Source: Parvularcula sp. IMCC14364
Lineage (GTDB): Bacteria > Pseudomonadota > Alphaproteobacteria > Caulobacterales > Parvularculaceae
Assembly: GCF_030758415.1 (NCBI RefSeq)
Contig: NZ_CP132334.1
Coordinates: forward strand, 434,001-498,000
Length of the DNA: 64,000 nt
Direction: 5' to 3'
In this document: positions 8,041 through 16,913 of the stretch, piece by piece
How the letters are laid out: each line of letters starts with the position of its first letter
Numbering within the stretch: position 1 is the stretch's first letter
The notes under the pieces: model-generated
Seen by the model: only the letters and a program-made list of their open reading frames with translations
Databases searched by the model: none
Told to the model about the DNA's origin: nothing
Translations under genes and position numbers: made by a program

Positions 8041-9393
8041 TTATGACGTCAGGCCATAGGCCCGGGCAAAAATTTCGATTGGGTGGTCTGCGCCTGGCAC
8101 ATTCTCCTCGCCACTATCTTCCATAACCTGCACGAGATGCTTGCAGGCGAGGGGGCAGTCCGAGCACAGATGATCATTGCCCTTGGACTTGATCTGTCGG
8201 ACGGCTGGCCGGGCAACTTTCTCGGCATAGCCCCGCGTTTCCTTCATGATGCCGAACGTACCGCCATGGCCGGAGCATCGCTCGACAATATCAACCTTGG
8301 CGTCAGGAATAAGGCGGAGCATTTCGGCAGATTTCGCGCCAACATTCTGTGCGCGTGCATGACAGGCCATGTGCACGGTGATGCCGCCATCAACATTCGA
8401 AAGACCGGGGGCAAGGCCTTCCTTCTTGGAAATATCTACCATGTATTCACTAATATCGGATACGGCAGTCGAAAGTTTCCTGATATTTTCATCTTCCGGC
8501 AGGATCAATGGCCACTCAAATTTCATCATCAGGCCACAGCTTGCTGTCAGGGCGAGTACGTCATATCCTTTCTCAATCCATGGTAACAGCTCGGTGGAAA
8601 CCTTGCGGGCCTGTTCTGCGACCTGTTCAATATTCCCATGCTCAAGCTGGGGCATACCGCAGCAGGCCGGGTAGACCACTTCCGTCTCGACACCGTTCTT
8701 CGCCAGTACGGCCTGTGCAGCCTTGCCAGTATCAGGTTTGTTATAGTCAACGATACAGGTTGCATAAATAACGGCTTTGCGCCCATGCGCTGGCGCTTGT
8801 GCATTGATCTGTACAGGGTCAGTCTTTGCTCTATCAGAAAAGGTCTTGCTGACATACGTGGGCAGCTCAGCCTTGCGGTCAATGCCGGCAACATTCTCAA
8901 GCACGCCGCGCATTGCGGTGTTGCCTTTGGCGGAAGCCCAGTTGGCAAGGCCGGAAACAGGCTTGGCCATTTTGCCGTTCCGGTCCGTCTGGGCCAGCTG
9001 TGCCAGGGTGAATGGCGCACCATGTTCCTTGAACTCCGCAGCGCGGTGTCGCAGCATCAGATGCGGGAAATCAAGGTTGAATTCATGAGGCGGTACATAA
9101 GGGCATTTGGTCATGAAACACATGTCACATAACGTGCATGCATCAACGACTTTTTTGTATTCCCCCTTGTCAACACTGTCCAACTCGCCCGTCTCGGACT
9201 CGTCAATCATGTCAAACAGGAGTGGAAAACTCTCACACAGATTAAAGCAGCGCCGACAGCCATGGCAGATGTCGAAGACCCGCTCCATTTCTGCCTCAAT
9301 GGCCTGTTTGTCGTAAAACTCGTCAGATTGCCAATCGAGCGGATGCCGTGTCGGCGCTTCCGTGCTGCCTTCCTTCGGGGGTGTTGAAGACAT
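8041..9393 (-). CDS. Heterodisulfide reductase/GlpC-related Fe-S oxidoreductase
   Basis: The 450-residue protein has two ferredoxin-type cysteine clusters near its N-terminus (Cys-His-Gly-Cys-Arg-Arg-Cys-x3-Cys near 43 and Cys-Thr-Leu-Cys-Asp-Met-Cys-x3-Cys near 87) and two CCG-type elements later (Cys-Cys-Gly-Met-Pro near 244; Cys-Ser-Gly-His-Gly-Gly near 366), the arrangement of GlpC and HdrD. It probably shuttles electrons between a quinone or thiol donor and the rubrerythrin encoded just upstream. A GGAGGAA ribosome site is well placed. Partner and donor are inference from the operon. Confidence 0.88.
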   Translation of the reverse strand: MSSTPPKEGSTEAPTRHPLDWQSDEFYDKQAIEAEMERVFDICHGCRRCFNLCESFPLLFDMIDESETGELDSVDKGEYKKVVDACTLCDMCFMTKCPYVPPHEFNLDFPHLMLRHRAAEFKEHGAPFTLAQLAQTDRNGKMAKPVSGLANWASAKGNTAMRGVLENVAGIDRKAELPTYVSKTFSDRAKTDPVQINAQAPAHGRKAVIYATCIVDYNKPDTGKAAQAVLAKNGVETEVVYPACCGMPQLEHGNIEQVAEQARKVSTELLPWIEKGYDVLALTASCGLMMKFEWPLILPEDENIRKLSTAVSDISEYMVDISKKEGLAPGLSNVDGGITVHMACHARAQNVGAKSAEMLRLIPDAKVDIVERCSGHGGTFGIMKETRGYAEKVARPAVRQIKSKGNDHLCSDCPLACKHLVQVMEDSGEENVPGADHPIEIFARAYGLTS

Positions 9394-9421
9394 CTGGTTT
9401 CCTCCGCTTTAAAATGGCTGG

Positions 9422-9470
9422 GCCTCTCCGGGAGAGGCATAAGCCGACGGTGTGTTTCCGCCGTCGGCTT
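9422..9470 (-). other. Tandem hairpins between rubrerythrin and the Fe-S gene
   Basis: Two strong inverted repeats fill the gap: a 10-bp perfect stem (aagccgacgg / ccgtcggctt, 9441-9470) and an 8-bp one (9422-9438). Neither has a T tract on the minus strand. They may stabilise the upstream rubrerythrin message or partly terminate, lowering expression of the two downstream genes. Confidence 0.55.
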
Positions 9471-9477
9471 TGAAATA

Positions 9478-9897
9478 TCAATCGTCCATGCTTTCCAGTG
9501 CTTTGGTGAAGCGTCCGGCATGGGATTTTTCCGCCTTGGCAAGAGTTTCAAACCAATCCGCGATTTCGTCAAAACCTTCTTCGCGGGCCGTGCGGGCCAT
9601 ACCGGGATACATATCCGTGTACTCATGGGTTTCACCAGCGATTGCCGCTTTCAGATTGTCGGCTGTTCCGCCAATCGGCTTGCCAGTTGCCGGGTCGCCG
9701 ACAGCTTCCATGAATTCGAGGTGGCCATGCGCGTGGCCCGTTTCGCCTTCTGCCGTTGACCGGAATACGGCGGCAACATCATTATAGCCTTCAACATCTG
9801 CTTTTTGCGCGAAATACAGATAACGGCGGTTGGCCTGGCTTTCACCGGCAAAGGCTTCTTTCAGATTTTCAATCGTCTTGCTTTGTCCCAGTTCCAT
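9478..9897 (-). CDS. Rubrerythrin (no rubredoxin domain)
   Basis: A 139-residue four-helix diiron protein that reduces hydrogen peroxide. Metal ligands are visible as Glu-x-x-Ala-Asn-Arg-Arg-Tyr (helix A), Glu-x-Gly-His near 53-56, Glu-x-His-Glu-Tyr near 92-96 and Glu-Lys-Ser-His near the C-terminus. The usual C-terminal rubredoxin domain is missing, so electrons must come from another protein, plausibly the adjacent Fe-S oxidoreductase. The ATG at 9897 follows GAGGAGAG; an upstream in-frame start at 9939 is disfavoured. Confidence 0.93.
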   Translation of the reverse strand: MELGQSKTIENLKEAFAGESQANRRYLYFAQKADVEGYNDVAAVFRSTAEGETGHAHGHLEFMEAVGDPATGKPIGGTADNLKAAIAGETHEYTDMYPGMARTAREEGFDEIADWFETLAKAEKSHAGRFTKALESMDD

Positions 9898-9963
9898 GAG
9901 TTTCTCTCCTCTGTTAGGGGTATGTGAAAGAGGGCCCACGGGCCGTGGGCTATAACGCGCCTG

Positions 9964-9991
9964 ACAATAGCGAAGTCGTGGCCAAGGTCAA
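9964..9991 (-). promoter_or_regulatory. Candidate sigma-70 promoter of the rubrerythrin operon
   Basis: On the minus strand TTGACC (9986-9991) and TATTGT (9964-9969) are separated by 16 bases, upstream of the rubrerythrin start. Directly upstream of the -35 box is an imperfect palindrome, TTTAG..N..GAAA (about 9992-10010), which could be an operator for the Irr-like regulator encoded next door. Inferred from base pattern only. Confidence 0.45.
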
Positions 9992-10011
9992 GTTTCTGGA
10001 ATGATACTAAA

Positions 10012-10413
10012 TTAGGCAGAGACGCGGATAATGACATCAACGCCGGTGATATTCCCGGTGCGTGGTATTTCATCAATGCCAGTAATTTTCAGGCTTTCAG
10101 CAGGGAGGTCCGTTAGCGTGCCACTATTTTCATGATAGACATGATAATGATTATCAGTATTCGTGTCGAAAAATACTGGCCCGTGTTCGACAATGATACG
10201 CTTGAGCAGCCCACAGTCAGCAAACTGGTTCAGCGTGTTATAGACCGATGCAACAGATGTCCTGATACCTTTCTGGCGAGCAACCGACACCACACTGTCT
10301 GCCGTCACATGCTGGTCTTTACCGGACAGTAACAATGTTGCCAAAGCGACGCGTATGCGCGTCGGATTGATACCAGCGGTGACCAGCTTTTCAGTTATGG
10401 TATTCTTGGTCAT
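10012..10413 (-). CDS. Fur-family regulator, Irr-like
   Basis: A 133-residue Fur-fold regulator. The winged-helix part contains Asn-Pro-Thr-Arg-Ile-Arg-Val-Ala-Leu-Ala-Thr-Leu-Leu and Ser-Val-Ala-Ser-Val-Tyr-Asn-Thr-Leu-Asn, the recognition helix. The metal/haem region is Phe-Asp-Thr-Asn-Thr-Asp-Asn-His-Tyr-His-Val-Tyr-His-Glu, closer to the Irr group than to Fur or PerR, and it lacks the C-terminal CxxC zinc pairs. In Alphaproteobacteria Irr links haem and iron status to oxidative-stress genes. Its position directly upstream of rubrerythrin suggests it controls that operon. Confidence 0.83.
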   Translation of the reverse strand: MTKNTITEKLVTAGINPTRIRVALATLLLSGKDQHVTADSVVSVARQKGIRTSVASVYNTLNQFADCGLLKRIIVEHGPVFFDTNTDNHYHVYHENSGTLTDLPAESLKITGIDEIPRTGNITGVDVIIRVSA

Positions 10414-10587
10414 ACGAAGAGCTTACTGCTGTCTGGCGCAGGATTCAATAATTCTCAATTCAGGAATGCCGATTTTCTGGTGAGAAAGTCAGCATCTGCA
10501 ACTTCCGGTTAAAGCGCCATTAAACTCTATGCTGTTTAATCAGCCACAAGGGGAGAACAATATTGTTATTGTTCTGGAAACGCGCTG

Positions 10588-12462
10588 GTGACGACAAAAG
10601 CTGAAAATATCCGCAGCCTGTTCAGGGGGCGCTATCTCACCGGTATGCTGCTGATTGCGGCCCTGGCCTTTACCTCGTTGTTTGTCCTGCTGGGGCATGA
10701 AAGCTGGCAATCGGGACAGTCCCGTCAGGTCAACCTTGCTGCAACGCAAAAAGCAACCAGCCAGCGTATTGCCTTTCTGGCGAATGCGATGATGACAACC
10801 TTGAGCGACAGTGACAGGGCTGTGATCCGGGAACAGTTACGCACATCAGCACAACAGATGTTGCAGGATCACGAAGCGCTCGTGAAGCCGTATCTGGTGC
10901 GTGGGCACAGGGAGAAGCTGTCACCCATCGGGATGATCATGTTCAATGATCAAGAACCGTTCGACGCACAGGTGCGTCGTTTTGCGCAGCAGGCAATCGA
11001 CCTGTCCATGTCGAAAGATGAATCTGAAGCTGCGTCAGGCGATGCTTTGCGCGAAATCAATTTGCTGGGCATGACGTCTATTCCACAGACCCATGATGTG
11101 ATCGCGCATATCCTTGTTCATGAGTCTGAAAGCGCTGTGCGTCAGGCCAAGTTTACCCAGGGGGTACTAATCGTCCTGATTGTGGCACTGTTGATCCTGG
11201 AGGCGCTTTTCATCTTTGAGCCAATGGGGCGCAAGATCAGGGACAGTGTCCGGGAGGCTGACAAGGCGAGGCAGCGCGCAGAGGAAGAGGCAGCAAGTGC
11301 CTTGCGGGCAAAGCGGGCAAAGGATCAGTTCTTCCGTACCATGAGCCATGAAATGCGTACGCCGCTAAATGCCGTAACAGGCATGACCGACCTTTTGCGT
11401 GACACCTCGCTTGATCAAGAGCAGCGCGACCGTCTCGATCACCTTCACGATGCCAGTCGACATCTGCGCCATCTTGTCAATGACGTATTGGCGCTCAATC
11501 GTCTCGATACCGATGACGTCTCTTTCAATCTCTCTTTCGTATCGCTTAATCAGCAGATCAAATCCTGCATTGAAATGCTGCGCCATGAAGCGGCGCACAA
11601 GCGCGTCGATCTGAACTTCAGCAGTGACATTCCGGAAGATTATATCCATGAAACAGACAGCTTTCGGTTCCGTCAGGTTATTATCAACCTGATTGGTAGT
11701 GGTATGAAGTCAATCTCATCCGGTTTTGTTGATATTGCCATGACAGTCGAGACGGCAAGCGCTGCCGATGACGAGGTCATCCGTATATCGATTCAGAGCA
11801 CAGGGTCCGGAGCTGTTGAAATCTCTCCCAAGGAAAATGCTGATGTCCGCAACCAAGCCCAGCTCATTGTAGATGCGCGGGGCGATGCCAGTGAGCTTGG
11901 TCTGGCTCTATGTCGCCAGATCATCAACAAGGCAGGTGGTGAGATGTCCACGACACTGACCAGTAGAGGGCAAAGTGTTGTTGTGACCGTGCCCATGAAG
12001 AAGACTGTTATGAAACAAAACTCAGATGAAAACAGTCAGCCATCGATTGGTGAAGTCGAGGAGAGGGGAGCTCCGGAGAAAATGAAAATTCTGGTCGCTG
12101 ATGACAATATGCCGAACCGCATGATTGCCCGGGCTTTTCTTCAATCTGATCATGTTGAGATCATTGAGGTCGAGAATGGTGCAGAGGCCGTTGACGCCAT
12201 GAACAGGCATGATGATATTGATCTTATACTGATGGATATTGATATGCCTGTTATGGATGGCGTTGAGGCCACATGCCGGATACGTGAGCAGAGCGAGGCG
12301 CAGGCAGTGATGCCAATCATCGCCGTGACAGCACATGTTCTGCCAGAGGATGCGAGCCTGCTTCTGGAAGCGGGCCTCACGGAAGTGTTACACAAGCCTG
12401 TGACCAAACATGAACTCTCAGTGTGTGTGAGCAGCCATGTCAAGGCGACAAGGGCGGCTTGA
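10588..12462 (+). CDS. Hybrid sensor histidine kinase with degenerate ATPase domain
   Basis: A 624-residue protein: membrane helix near 16-36, periplasmic helical sensor of about 140 residues resembling the PilJ-type four-helix domain, second helix near 192-212, then HisKA with an intact H-box (Phe-Phe-Arg-Thr-Met-Ser-His-Glu-Met-Arg-Thr-Pro, near 248-259), an HATPase-like region, and a C-terminal receiver with Asp-Asp, Met-Asp-Ile-Asp and Lys-Pro residues in place. The ATP site looks damaged: the N-box reads Asn-Leu-Ile-Gly-Ser-Gly-Met-Lys (Asn lost) and the G1 box Ser-Thr-Gly-Ser-Gly (Asp lost). It may act as a phosphorelay or phosphatase rather than an autokinase. The start is GTG. It is 12 bases upstream of a PstS-like gene. 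Confidence 0.86.
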   Translation: MTTKAENIRSLFRGRYLTGMLLIAALAFTSLFVLLGHESWQSGQSRQVNLAATQKATSQRIAFLANAMMTTLSDSDRAVIREQLRTSAQQMLQDHEALVKPYLVRGHREKLSPIGMIMFNDQEPFDAQVRRFAQQAIDLSMSKDESEAASGDALREINLLGMTSIPQTHDVIAHILVHESESAVRQAKFTQGVLIVLIVALLILEALFIFEPMGRKIRDSVREADKARQRAEEEAASALRAKRAKDQFFRTMSHEMRTPLNAVTGMTDLLRDTSLDQEQRDRLDHLHDASRHLRHLVNDVLALNRLDTDDVSFNLSFVSLNQQIKSCIEMLRHEAAHKRVDLNFSSDIPEDYIHETDSFRFRQVIINLIGSGMKSISSGFVDIAMTVETASAADDEVIRISIQSTGSGAVEISPKENADVRNQAQLIVDARGDASELGLALCRQIINKAGGEMSTTLTSRGQSVVVTVPMKKTVMKQNSDENSQPSIGEVEERGAPEKMKILVADDNMPNRMIARAFLQSDHVEIIEVENGAEAVDAMNRHDDIDLILMDIDMPVMDGVEATCRIREQSEAQAVMPIIAVTAHVLPEDASLLLEAGLTEVLHKPVTKHELSVCVSSHVKATRAA

Positions 12463-12916
12463 AGGGGCTGATATATGCGTATGTTATTGAATATTCTGGC
12501 GTTAGGGATCGCGCTTTTTATCCCGGCAGCAGCTGACGATAAGCAAGAAATCATTATTGTCGGCTCCTCCACAGTGACGCCCTTTGGACAAGCTGTCATA
12601 GATCGCATCAACGTCAGCGACACAGAGCGCTTGGTGATCGACACAACTGGTACAAGCGGGGGCATATCGTTATTCTGCCGTAGCGAGACAGATTCTTTTG
12701 CCCCAATTCTCCTGGCATCGCGCGCGATGACCGAAGAGGAAATGAATGCCTGTTCTGATCAACTGGCAGACGGAATCAGGGAATATAAAATCGGGTTAAG
12801 CGGTATTGTGCTTGCTGAAAAGGCAGGGAACAGACCACTAAAGCTGACCACCAGCCATATCTATCGCGCGCTGGCGGCTTTTCTGCCGTCCTCTGACGAT
12901 GATTGCGTTTTCGTTA

Positions 12917-13750
12917 GGGTGTGGACTCAATTGATCCAGCATTTTGCTGCGAAGAGATATATCATGTTGATGAAGTTCCTTCGAGATTTCTCGAACCGTG
13001 TAGCCAGCCGTCTCATGTCTTTCATTTTGCAGAAGAACCGCTCGACAATATTACGCATGGCGTAAAGGCTGGTGTCATGCGGGACCGGATTGCGCGCATT
13101 GGACTTGGCGGGAATAACCGCCAACGCACCTTCATCGGCGATATCGCGCCTGATCTTCGCACTGCCATAGGCTTTGTCCAGGACCATCGCCAGAGGCGGC
13201 ATCTCCCAGTCGAGGAAGACATTCATCACCTGGCTGTCATGAACATGGCCGCCAGTGACCTCAATGCGCAATGGCCTGCCATTTTCATCTACGGCCACGT
13301 GAACTTTGCTTGTGCGACCGCCCCGTGAGCGTCCAATATCTTCCGCCAGTTCCCCCTTTTTGAGCCACTCGCTGCGCGGTGAGCTTTGACAATCGAGGCG
13401 TCTATGAAGATCAGACTGTCCTCACATTCTTCAGCGAGCGCATCGAATATGCCCTTCCAGACGCCGCGCTCGCCCCACCTGTTATACCGATTGTAAGCAG
13501 TCGTGTACGGTCCATATCGTTCCGGCAAGTCCCGCCATGGCGCGCCTGTGCGCAAAATGTAAAAGATGCCGTTCAGGATCGTACGATCATCTTTGCGCTT
13601 CGGGCCGCGGCTAACCTTTGGCAACAACGGTTCAATCACCGCCCATTCTTCATCCGACAAATCAAACCGCGCCATTTAAGACTCCCTTTCGGAAATCCCT
13701 GAATCACGCTTTGCACAAACAAATCAATCAGTTAAATTGGGTACAGACCC
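12917..13750 (-). mobile_element. IS5-family element A, copy 1 (834 bp)
   Basis: The element is bounded by imperfect inverted repeats (GGGTgTGgACtCAATT and GGGTcTGtACcCAATT) and flanked by a TA duplication at 12915-12916 and 13751-13752. It holds one frameshifted transposase gene on the minus strand and is the same as the copy at 25268-26101 in length and encoded protein. TA target and two-frame transposase fit the IS427 branch of IS5. Confidence 0.93.
12927..13675 (-). CDS. IS5-family transposase (element A copy 1), two frames joined by -1 shift
   Basis: The upstream frame (13675-13289) encodes the N-terminal helix-turn-helix part with Trp-Arg-Asp-Leu-Pro-Glu-Arg-Tyr-Gly; the downstream frame (ending 12927) encodes the catalytic end with Asp-Lys-Ala-Tyr and Val-Glu-Arg-Phe-Phe-x-x-Met-Lys. 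The two overlap, and a CAAAAAGGGGG run in the overlap is a natural -1 slip site, after which translation continues into Gly-Arg-Ser-Arg-Gly-Gly-Arg-Thr-Ser-Lys. Both halves look intact. Confidence 0.9.
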
Positions 13751-14453
13751 TAGTAACAACAACAAAACCTGGCACGATGTTGACCCGGCTTTACCTAAAA
13801 GGCGCATACAGGTTTTCGGCCCACCTGCCACGTCAGGCACAAGAGGGTCGTTCCTTTCTTTGGCCATGGAGCATGGTGCCCTGCAGGATACGTGCATCCA
13901 GGTATTGAAAGCGCGTGATAAAGAGCATTTTTACAGAGTGACGCATAACGTGCGCCTTGATGGTGCCTGGGTTGATGCTGGTGAGAATAATCATACGATC
14001 ATTGCAGCTATTTCCGGGATACCAGAGGCAATAGGTATACTTGGATATGCTGATGTCACCGCCTATAGCGATATCATTTCTTCACTGACGATCAATGAGG
14101 TAGCGCCGACCCTGTCCACCATCGCGTCAGGAGACTATCAGCTATCGCGGTTTCTGCGCTTTTATACAAAGCAGAATGCCGAGCAGAATAATACTCTCGT
14201 ATCAAAGTTTGTCGCCGAGATGACAAGCCGGGAAGCTGTTGGGGCTTCTGGTTATCTGGTCAATCAGGGGTTGATTTCACTGGATAGCATGAGCAAGGAA
14301 ACAGCCTTGCTCGATCTGAGTAACTAACGACCCTCTCAATGATGTATTGACAGCACCATCCGGCGCGCAAAGTGCGCCGTTCCCCTGACCGTGCGTTTCT
14401 GATATTGCCCTTCTGCATAGGCAATTTGAGTGCCGCCCGGTGAGGAGAGACTG

Positions 14454-16106
14454 ATGACCAGACTGACAAGACGTGGATTCCTATCGACAACTGCAGGTGC
14501 AGCCGGAGCGGGATTGACCGCTTGCACAACGCTTACAGCGACGGCTCCCCTTTATCAGGGTGAAGTTACCTTCCGCCATGGTGTTGCCTCCGGTGATCCG
14601 TTAACGGACCGGGTTATTCTCTGGACGCGGGTGACCTCTGATGCCGTCGACGCAAGCGTGCCGGTTCTCTGGCAGGTTTATGAAGATCAGGCGCTTGAAA
14701 AACCGGTCACGTCTGGCGTCGCGATGACGAGCGCCGCGCGTGACTATACCGTAAAAGTAGACGCCACTGGTCTGGTCGCCGGGCAGGTTTACTATTACCG
14801 TTTCAGTGTGAACACGCCTGAGGGTATTCAGCACTCGGCCACTGGTCGCACACGGACCTTGGCTGCGAGCGGGCAAGCGCCTGTCAGGTTTGCCGTTGTC
14901 TCTTGCTCGAATTATCCTTTCGGCTACTTCAACGTCTACCGGGAAATTGGCAAACAGGCTGATCTCGATGCGGTTATCCATCTGGGCGATTACATTTATG
15001 AGTATGGCCGGGATGGCTATGGCGGCGATGTTGGTGAGCGGCTTGGCCGCAACCACATTCCGCCGACGGAAATCATTTCACTGGCTGACTACCGCACCCG
15101 CCATGCCCAGTATAAAAGTGACAGGGATCTGCAGTCAGCCCACGCGGCCGCGCCGTGGCTGTGTACCTGGGATGACCACGAGAGTACGAATAATTCCTAC
15201 CGCACAGGGGCTCAGAACCATAATGACGGTGAGGGAGACTGGACCGTCCGTAAGCAGATTGCAACACAGGCTTACCTTGAATGGATGCCGGTGCGCGATC
15301 CGGCGCCGGGCCGCGCGCGCGAAAGCATTTATCGAAAATTCGACTTTGGCGATATCGCGACCGTTTTCTGCCTTGAAAGCCGTCTGACCGGGCGTTCAGA
15401 CGAGATAAGTTGGGGGGCTGTTCTGGCGGACAAGACACCAGCAGAAATTCCGGCAGCGGCGTTTGCGACCATGCAGGCAGTCGCTGATCCCGCCCGCACG
15501 ATGCTTGGTGCCACACAGGAAAACTGGCTGGCCGAAGGGCTTGAAAAATCTGCAAAGGACAAGGCGTGGCAGGTGCTCGCCAATCAGGTCATCATGGCAA
15601 AGGTAAAGCCGCCCCGGTTTGACCAAACCCTGACTGATGAGCAGAAAGCAGGGCTGCAGGGCTTCGCGGCACAGGTGGTTGGCTTTTCCCGCCTTCAGGT
15701 GCCATGGAACCTAGATGCCTGGGATGGTTTCCCGGCAGCACGGGAGAGGCTGTATGCGGCCGCTGAAAAAGCTGATGCCCGACTGGTGACGCTGACTGGC
15801 GACACCCATACGGCGTGGGCCAACACTTTGTATGATGATGCAGGCAATACACGCGGCGTCGAGTTCGGCACCACCTCTGTCAGCTCCCCGGGTCTTGGCA
15901 GCTATATCAGCAATGTGCCTGACCTCGGCCAGCAATTCGCTGATGCCAATAGAGAAGTGGACTGGTTCAAGCCCGATGGGCATGGCTGGATGCTGGTAAC
16001 GCTGACAAAGCAGTCCGCAGAAACAGAGTATCATGAGGTTTCTGCGATCGATGCCGATGACTATACCACAAGTGTGGTGAAGAAAGTCAGTGTGGAGCGT
16101 TCTTGA
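14454..16106 (+). CDS. phoD: PhoD-family alkaline phosphatase/phosphodiesterase, Tat-exported lipoprotein-like
   Basis: The 550-residue protein opens with a twin-arginine signal (Thr-Arg-Arg-Gly-Phe-Leu-Ser) ending in Leu-Thr-Ala-Cys, so it is exported folded and may be lipidated. The PhoD N-terminal domain begins Phe-Arg-His-Gly-Val-Ala-Ser-Gly-Asp-Pro; catalytic-domain motifs include Ser-Cys-Ser-Asn near 155, His-Leu-Gly-Asp-Tyr-Ile-Tyr-Glu near 178, Trp-Asp-Asp-His-Glu near 241 and Thr-Gly-Asp-Thr-His near 448, the iron/calcium ligands. It frees phosphate from organic esters under starvation. It follows the split PstS-like gene by 126 bases with a GAGGAGA ribosome site; phzF starts at the very next base after its stop. 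Confidence 0.94.
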   Translation: MTRLTRRGFLSTTAGAAGAGLTACTTLTATAPLYQGEVTFRHGVASGDPLTDRVILWTRVTSDAVDASVPVLWQVYEDQALEKPVTSGVAMTSAARDYTVKVDATGLVAGQVYYYRFSVNTPEGIQHSATGRTRTLAASGQAPVRFAVVSCSNYPFGYFNVYREIGKQADLDAVIHLGDYIYEYGRDGYGGDVGERLGRNHIPPTEIISLADYRTRHAQYKSDRDLQSAHAAAPWLCTWDDHESTNNSYRTGAQNHNDGEGDWTVRKQIATQAYLEWMPVRDPAPGRARESIYRKFDFGDIATVFCLESRLTGRSDEISWGAVLADKTPAEIPAAAFATMQAVADPARTMLGATQENWLAEGLEKSAKDKAWQVLANQVIMAKVKPPRFDQTLTDEQKAGLQGFAAQVVGFSRLQVPWNLDAWDGFPAARERLYAAAEKADARLVTLTGDTHTAWANTLYDDAGNTRGVEFGTTSVSSPGLGSYISNVPDLGQQFADANREVDWFKPDGHGWMLVTLTKQSAETEYHEVSAIDADDYTTSVVKKVSVERS

Positions 16107-16913
16107 ATGACCGAGTACGATATCTATCAGGCAGATGCTTTTGCCGATGAAGTGTTCAAAGGTAACCCTGCAGCGGTGGTGCCGCTGCAGGAATGGCTAC
16201 CGGATGAAACGCTGCAGGCAATCGCAATCGAGAACAATCTCTCGGAAACGGCCTATGTCATTGACAGGGGGCAGGGCAAATATGACCTGCGCTGGTTTAC
16301 GCCGGGCGCAGAAGTTGACCTCTGCGGTCATGCGACACTGGCAACAGCACATATTCTTTGTACAGAGCTGGGGGCGACTGCATCCACGCTCAAATTCGCA
16401 ACGCGCAGTGGTGAGCTTGTTGTTTCGCGTGACGGGCAGGTATTCATGATGGACTTCCCGGCCTATCTGAACCGACAAGAAGCAACGGACCAGATTGATT
16501 TGATTGAACAGGCGATTGGCGTTTGGCCACTGGAAGTCTGGTCAGATGCGTTTCTGCTGGCCATCCTGCCAGACGCCGGAACAGTGCGAGAGTTACAGCC
16601 GGATATCTTCCGTATTGAGCAATTAAGGCACCATGCGCATGACGGCTGCCTGTTGGTGACAGCGCCGGGCGATGACGGGTTTGATTTTGTTTCCCGGTTT
16701 TTCGCGCCAGGGGTCGGCATTCTCGAAGACCCTGTCACAGGGTCCGCCCATTGTATGACAGCCCCATACTGGGCTGAAAAACTGGGCATGTCAGACTTGT
16801 CTGCGTTTCAGGCGTCGCCACGCGGCGGCAAGGTTCAGTGTCTGGTGAAAGGCGACCGCGTGATCCTGCGTGGGCAGGCGGTGACTTACTTGCGCGGCCG
16901 GATCAGTTTCTGA
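16107..16913 (+). CDS. PhzF-family isomerase
   Basis: A 268-residue protein of the PhzF/diaminopimelate-epimerase fold. Visible family features are the start Gln-Ala-Asp-Ala-Phe-Ala-Asp with Lys-Gly-Asn-Pro-Ala-Ala-Val, the catalytic-Glu stretch Asn-Leu-Ser-Glu-Thr-Ala-Tyr (near 45), Arg-Trp-Phe-Thr-Pro-Gly-Ala-Glu-Val-Asp-Leu-Cys-Gly-His-Ala-Thr and, near 207, Asp-Pro-Val-Thr-Gly-Ser-Ala-His. No phenazine genes are nearby, so a general small-molecule isomerase role is more likely. It abuts the phoD stop and overlaps the convergent DMT permease gene by 28 bases. Confidence 0.93.
   Translation: MTEYDIYQADAFADEVFKGNPAAVVPLQEWLPDETLQAIAIENNLSETAYVIDRGQGKYDLRWFTPGAEVDLCGHATLATAHILCTELGATASTLKFATRSGELVVSRDGQVFMMDFPAYLNRQEATDQIDLIEQAIGVWPLEVWSDAFLLAILPDAGTVRELQPDIFRIEQLRHHAHDGCLLVTAPGDDGFDFVSRFFAPGVGILEDPVTGSAHCMTAPYWAEKLGMSDLSAFQASPRGGKVQCLVKGDRVILRGQAVTYLRGRISF

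Larger units (their letters stand above)
12475..14327 (+). pseudogene. PstS-like phosphate-binding protein gene, split by an IS5-family element
   Basis: The left part (12475-12916) encodes a signal peptide and the Gly-Ser-Ser-Thr-Val-Thr-Pro-Phe and Gly-Thr-Ser-Gly-Gly-Ile motifs of PstS-type periplasmic binding proteins; the right part (13753-14327) encodes the remaining lobe. Removing 12917-13750 and one TA joins them in one frame, Val-Phe-Val-Ser-Asn-Asn-Asn-Lys-Thr-Trp, giving 338 residues, the family length. No other damage is seen, so the insertion is recent. The gene follows the hybrid kinase by 12 bases (AAGGGG ribosome site) and precedes phoD, so it may have served phosphate sensing rather than transport; no PstCAB genes are here. 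Confidence 0.85.

Noticed and set aside
13280-13760. Plus-strand frames at the end of element A copy 1
   Set aside because: They mirror the transposase gene on the minus strand and recur in copy 2 in the same way.
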